Assembly: GCF_027923555.1 (NCBI RefSeq)
Contig: NZ_AP025523.1
Coordinates: 1,612,001 to 1,676,000 of the forward strand
From: Vulcanimicrobium alpinum
Lineage (GTDB): Bacteria > Vulcanimicrobiota > Vulcanimicrobiia > Vulcanimicrobiales > Vulcanimicrobiaceae
Reading direction: 5' to 3'
DNA length: 64,000 nucleotides
This document shows, in pieces, positions 60,130 to 64,000 of the stretch. Made by a program: the position numbers and the translations under genes. Positions within the stretch are counted from its first letter, which is position 1. Each line of letters starts with the position of its first letter. The notes beneath the pieces are model-generated. The model was not told where the DNA came from. It saw only the letters and a list, made by a program, of their open reading frames with translations, and searched no databases.

Positions 60130-62825
60130 TGGGCCGCTTCCGCAACGCGTGCCGATGCCTCACACGCAGTGAGGAGCGCGCGTCGCGCTTCGTCGAGCGC
60201 CTCGCCGGCCGGTGCGGCGAGGGCGCAATCGAAGAGCTCGAGCGGCGCGCCGGCGTACCGCAGGAGCGTCGCATCGAGCGCGGCGGCATAACCGTCGAGC
60301 GCGGCGCCGACGCGCGCATCGTCATCGCAGCGCCGCGCGATCAGCGCGGTCTGCGCGCGCAGCGCGTCGGGAGCCCCGAGCGGGGAATCGTGCAACGACG
60401 CGAGCAGTGCGCGCGCGTCGTTCACCGGGACGATCGCGGCGGCGTCCGATGCAGCCGTTCTTCCGGATGCGCTCGTCACGCGCGCATCGCGCGTCGAGAT
60501 TAAGGCCGTATAGAACGCGGCGATCGCGTCCCGCAGCGTCGCATCTTCGACGTCCGCTGCCGTGACGGCGAAGCCCGGGATGCGCAGCTTCACGAAGAGT
60601 CGATCGAGCACGTCGGTCTGCGCGCAGCGAAATGCGGCGTAAGCGGCGGCCGCCGCAACGTCTCCGGCTTCCAGCGCGGGCGACGGTTCGTCGGGGACGA
60701 GCACGCGCAGCGCCGTCAAGTAGGTCGCGAGACCCGCGCCGTCGGCGGTGTGCAGCATGCACGCGATCGCGTCGATCCGGTCCGCGCCGAGCGCAAGCGC
60801 TGCGCCGAAGGGCCGGTCTGCCCGCGCTCCGTTCGTCTTATCGACGGCGAGCGGCAGGACGTCGATATCGTCGAGAACGAGCGTTGCGCGGGGGTGCATC
60901 GTCGTCGTGAGCGGCATCGTCGCGCTCACCGGTTCCGGCTCCTGGGGCACCGGTACCGTCGCTTCCGTTGCAGCCGCGGCGATCTCGTCGAGCGTCGTGC
61001 ATATCGGCAAGACCGGCGCATCGATCGCATATGCCGCATCGGCGGCCCGCACCGCAAACGGATCGCAATCGATGACCGCAACGCGTCGCGCGGCGAGCTC
61101 GCTCGGGTGCGCATCCGCCGTGACCTCACAGCTCGCGAGAAGGTCGATGCCGAGCTGCGCGTCGGCGATCGCGGACCACCCGACCCTGACGCGCGTGCCG
61201 CCGCGGACGTCGCGCAGCACGACGCCGTCTTCGAGCGGCGCGCCGTTGGCGCGATCGAACAGCCCGCGTCTATCGACCGTCGTCGATCCGCCGACGTAGC
61301 GCGCACCGTCGAGCGCCGCGCGCACGAGCAGCGTCTCGGCATCCGTGACGACGTTGATCGACGCGACGACGGCGAACGGAGCGCCGGCGGTCACCTGCGC
61401 CGGCGCGTCGACGGTCACGCGGACGGCCGGCGCGTCGTCGGGGGCGGCGTCGCGCGGTGACCGCTCCGTGCACGCGGGGGAACCGACGATGAGATACCGT
61501 TCCGCATAGGCGACGTCACCGTCGTCGTCGCACGCGGCAAAGGCGAAGCGCCGCAACGTGCCGGCGGCCTCGTCCGGCACGCGCTGCGAGAGCGCGACGC
61601 GCGCGATCGTCCCGGCGGCGAGATCGACGGCCGCAGGCTGTGGCGATGCGTCATCGCCCGTTGCGTGCACGCGCAGCGACTCCGTCCGGTCGCCGAGGTT
61701 GACGAGTTCAACAACGAAGGTCGCCGTTGCGCCCGGTGCCGCTTCGCCGGGCCCTGAAACGATGCGCATGCGGACGTCGCGCAGCGCGTGCGCAACGAGC
61801 GGGGCTTCGAGCGCCGTGCCGCCGGCGTCGATCGCAGCGGTGTACGTGACGCCGTCGCAGGGCACGTCGACGGCGAACGTCAGGGCGCACGCGGCGCGCG
61901 CCGGCACGCGCGCGATGACGAGCGCCGGAGCGGCGCCGACGCCGTCGACGCGTGCGACCGCACCGGCCGGCGGTTTGCGCCGCACGCGCGAGAGCGGCAT
62001 GCCGTCGATAGCGAGCGATCCGTCGACGATCCGCAGCGGCGCCGGGATCGCCATGCGCACCGGGACGTCGGTCGCATCGGCCCAGCCGTCGTTGGCGAGC
62101 GTCACCAGCACGTCGCTGCGGCGCCGGCCGGGGCGCACCTGGACGCGCGCGGCGAGCGCGGCCTCCGGGACGACAGCGTTGCGGGCGGGCACCGCGTGCT
62201 CTTCGCCGTCGCCGGTGCGCACGCGAACGTCGGCGGCCCGCAGCTCGTCCACCGCTTCGACGATCGTCGCCTCCAGCGCGGCGTGGAGCGTTCCGCCGGG
62301 ATCCAGTCGCTCGACCCGCACCGTCTCCTCGCTGCCCGCACGCGCCCGCGTGCCGGCCGGTGCGCCGATTCGCAACGTGACGTCGTGCGCGGGACCGTCG
62401 CCCTCGTTGGTGACCGCAACGGAGACGCGAACGCCGTCGGTGCCGAGCGGCTCGACCGTCGCACCGCTCGCATCGCCCGACAGCAAGGGCCGGCAGCGCA
62501 GGACGATCGTCGCCGCGTTCGTTTCCAGCGTCCGGTCCGGCAACGCGAGCACGGCGCGCGCGCAAAACCGCGTGCCGTCGTCGAAGCCGCCCGGGAGGCG
62601 GACCTCGAGCGACGCGACGAGGTCGGTGCCCGGTGACGCCGGCTCGATGTCGACGCTCAGCGCGCCGAGCGGCACGAGCGCATCATCGCAGACGAAGCGT
62701 ACGCTCGCGGCTGGCGTCGGCGTGCGTCCGTGGTTGCGCGCGCGGAAGCGGATGCTGACGACGTCGCCGGGATGCCCGGCGCGCGGGACGATCTCGACGG
62801 CATGCAAGGTCGGGGATGCGATCAC
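60126..62825 (-). CDS. large unrecognised protein with DUF11/CARDB-like repeats
   Basis: An 899-aa protein. The first about 480 residues contain repeated beta-sandwich patterns like those of DUF11/CARDB modules (VVSIRFRARNHGRTPTPAAS; VRVSVAVTNEGDGPAHDVTL; VLVTLANDGWADATDVPVRM; ATFVVELVNLGDRTESLRVH). The last 300 residues are helix-rich and not recognised (LGADRIDAIACMLHTADGAG). It has no evident signal peptide, which is odd for CARDB-type repeats that are usually extracellular. It overlaps the 126-aa gene by 4 bases. I can give no function. Confidence 0.72.
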   Translation of the reverse strand: MIASPTLHAVEIVPRAGHPGDVVSIRFRARNHGRTPTPAASVRFVCDDALVPLGALSVDIEPASPGTDLVASLEVRLPGGFDDGTRFCARAVLALPDRTLETNAATIVLRCRPLLSGDASGATVEPLGTDGVRVSVAVTNEGDGPAHDVTLRIGAPAGTRARAGSEETVRVERLDPGGTLHAALEATIVEAVDELRAADVRVRTGDGEEHAVPARNAVVPEAALAARVQVRPGRRRSDVLVTLANDGWADATDVPVRMAIPAPLRIVDGSLAIDGMPLSRVRRKPPAGAVARVDGVGAAPALVIARVPARAACALTFAVDVPCDGVTYTAAIDAGGTALEAPLVAHALRDVRMRIVSGPGEAAPGATATFVVELVNLGDRTESLRVHATGDDASPQPAAVDLAAGTIARVALSQRVPDEAAGTLRRFAFAACDDDGDVAYAERYLIVGSPACTERSPRDAAPDDAPAVRVTVDAPAQVTAGAPFAVVASINVVTDAETLLVRAALDGARYVGGSTTVDRRGLFDRANGAPLEDGVVLRDVRGGTRVRVGWSAIADAQLGIDLLASCEVTADAHPSELAARRVAVIDCDPFAVRAADAAYAIDAPVLPICTTLDEIAAAATEATVPVPQEPEPVSATMPLTTTMHPRATLVLDDIDVLPLAVDKTNGARADRPFGAALALGADRIDAIACMLHTADGAGLATYLTALRVLVPDEPSPALEAGDVAAAAAYAAFRCAQTDVLDRLFVKLRIPGFAVTAADVEDATLRDAIAAFYTALISTRDARVTSASGRTAASDAAAIVPVNDARALLASLHDSPLGAPDALRAQTALIARRCDDDARVGAALDGYAAALDATLLRYAGAPLELFDCALAAPAGEALDEARRALLTACEASARVAEAAQ

Positions 62826-62940
62826 GCCGGACGCGGTGCCCGGGCAGCGCCCTGGCTATCGCCCCCTCGTTACCTCAACGGCGGTGAGAACGCTCGCGGC
62901 CGCAGGGCGGTTCGCGGGTGCTCTCCGAAGGGACGAGGTG

Positions 62941-63621
62941 ATGATCGACCTGTCGACCCTCCGGCGGATCCCGCTGTTCCGGGACTTCTCCGACGAGCAG
63001 TTGTCGCAGGTGCTGGCAACCGTCGCCGAGCGACGGTTTCCGAAGCACCAGTTCATCGTGCGTGAGGGCGAACCGGGCGATACGTTCTTCGTGATTGCGG
63101 CGGGTTCGGTCGCCGTAGTGCGCGTCGCGGCGGACGGCCGCGAGACGATTCTCTCGATCCTCAAGGAAGGCGACTTCTTCGGCGAGATGTCGATGTTCGA
63201 TTCGTCGCTGCGTTCGGCGTCGATCAAGACGCTGACCGACGTCGAAGTCGGTGCGGTGCGGCGCGACGACTTCCTGGGACTGATCGACCGCAACCCGCAG
63301 ATCGGGAAGCTGCTGGTGATCGAGCTCTCGGAGCGCTTGCGGGCTGCCAACGCGCTGATCGCGGCGACGACGTCGCAAGACATCCGCGCGCGGCTCGCAT
63401 CGTTACTGCTCAACCTCGCCGAGCAGTTCGGCGAGTCGGTCGACAACGGCACGCGGATCACGCTGCGGCTGACCAACCAAGAGATGGCGAACATGATCGG
63501 CACGACGCGCGAGACGGTGAACCGGACGTTGAACCGTTTCTGGGACGATCGCCTCGTCGACATGCGCACCGCGCACGTCATCGTCACCGAACCCGAGAAA
63601 CTCCGCGCGCTGATTCCGTAA
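62941..63621 (+). CDS. Crp/Fnr-family transcriptional regulator
   Basis: A 226-aa regulator. The cyclic-nucleotide-binding fold reads FIVREGEPGDTFFVIAAGSV, ETILSILKEGDFFGEMSMFD and SASIKTLTDVEVGAVRRDDF, close to the cAMP-pocket pattern GExSxxxxxxRSA though the Arg-Ser is shifted. The dimer helix is followed by the winged helix RLTNQEMANMIGTTRETVNR-TLNRF. There are no Fnr-type cysteines. GAGGTG immediately precedes the ATG. The ligand cannot be fixed from sequence. Confidence 0.92.
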   Translation: MIDLSTLRRIPLFRDFSDEQLSQVLATVAERRFPKHQFIVREGEPGDTFFVIAAGSVAVVRVAADGRETILSILKEGDFFGEMSMFDSSLRSASIKTLTDVEVGAVRRDDFLGLIDRNPQIGKLLVIELSERLRAANALIAATTSQDIRARLASLLLNLAEQFGESVDNGTRITLRLTNQEMANMIGTTRETVNRTLNRFWDDRLVDMRTAHVIVTEPEKLRALIP

Positions 63622-63655
63622 CTGCGTCCCCGCCGGCGCGGGCACCGCTCGGGGC

Positions 63656-64000
63656 ATGCCCGCGCTGGTGGAATCCGCAGCGGCCGGAGCCGCGCTCGTG
63701 CTCGGCGCCGGGAGCGTCGCGATCGCGCTCCGGGCGCAGGCGAGCGCCCGCGCCGATCGGCTCGCCCTGCGGCTCGCCCGCGAGCGGGAGGCGGCGTTCG
63801 TCGAGGCCGCGCGCCGGCTCGCCGATGCGGCGCGTGACGGCGTCGACGCGGTGCGCGACGAGATCGCGCGCGCGACGGCGGCCTCGGCACCGGTCGTGGA
63901 CGGCGTCCTGGTGTACGACGAACGTGACGGTGCGCTGCGCTGCGTGCGCGCCGACGGCGCACGATTCGCCCATTACGCCGGGTCGCAGATCGCGCTCGAT
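63656..64000 (+). CDS. partial sensor-like protein with a GAF-type domain, 3' end outside the window
   Basis: The frame is open from the ATG at 63656 to the window edge (115 codons). An N-terminal membrane segment (AAAGAALVLGAGSVAIAL) is followed by a coiled coil with RADRLALRLAREREAAFVEA, then VDGVLVYDERDGALRCVRAD and GARFAHYAGSQIALD, which looks like the opening strands of a GAF domain. A diguanylate cyclase or kinase output could follow, but it is not visible. It lies 34 bases after the Crp/Fnr gene. Confidence 0.65.
   Translation, partial: MPALVESAAAGAALVLGAGSVAIALRAQASARADRLALRLAREREAAFVEAARRLADAARDGVDAVRDEIARATAASAPVVDGVLVYDERDGALRCVRADGARFAHYAGSQIALD

Overview
The window is a 64 kb piece of a high-GC bacterial chromosome with very tight gene packing: many neighbouring genes share a 4-base stop/start overlap (GTGA or ATGA), and GTG starts are common. 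A secretin (PilQ) shows that the cell has an outer membrane. The mix of genes (PilMNOPQ, phosphodiester glycosidases, a phosphoribulokinase-like kinase, DUF3618 and DUF4446 proteins, tig-clpP-clpX) would fit a deep-branching diderm such as Candidatus Eremiobacterota (WPS-2/Vulcanimicrobium-like). That placement is inference; no rRNA gene is present to test it.

Layout. 1-6360: small metabolic and regulatory genes (heme-binding-like protein, VOC protein, AraC regulator, MaoC hydratase, methyltransferase, YedK) and an OmpR-type two-component pair. 6357-8395: an acquired patch with an ISL3 element flanked by an 8-base target duplication and a higBA toxin-antitoxin pair whose toxin is frameshifted. 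8433-14402: one nine-gene minus-strand operon for a type IV pilus (pilin, CcdA-like thiol protein, TPR protein, prepilin peptidase, PilM, N, O, P, Q). 14509-21758: cell-surface and polysaccharide genes, including two tandem phosphodiester glycosidases between two NodB deacetylases. 21851-28646: PRK-like kinase, OPT transporter, GNAT, glutamine synthetase, cupin, Fpg-like DNA glycosylase.

28896-30956 is an IS scar: an IS256-type element separates the head of a PhyH dioxygenase gene from the tail of an unrelated gene and has no target duplication. 31014-37092 holds an aldehyde dehydrogenase and a signalling block (CHASE3-SpoIIE phosphatase, STAS protein, anti-sigma kinase, convergent CHASE3 hybrid kinase). 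37097-41796 has deoC, then a CoA-transferase coupled to an SsuABC/NMT1-type ABC importer, followed by an IS5-type element inserted at the importer stop codon. 43120-48759 encodes membrane/envelope proteins and an M3 peptidase. 48826-53158 starts with the SRP RNA and runs through DUF4446, an M23 peptidase, YggT, LepA and RdgB. 53218-55358 carries seven tRNA genes separated by strong hairpins, plus a broken fumarylacetoacetate-hydrolase gene. 55423-58651 is tig-clpP-clpX with a clear terminator. The end holds a stalk-domain protein, a pair of unrecognised proteins (126 and 899 aa), a Crp/Fnr regulator and the start of a probable GAF sensor.

Five otherwise well-preserved genes (higB, an SRPBCC-like gene, a GNAT gene, an anti-sigma gene and a FAH gene, the last hit twice) are interrupted by apparent single-base indels. 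Five of the six events are repaired by adding one base to a short G or C run. This looks more like sequencing indels than decay, and any claim of pseudogenes here should be read with that in mind.
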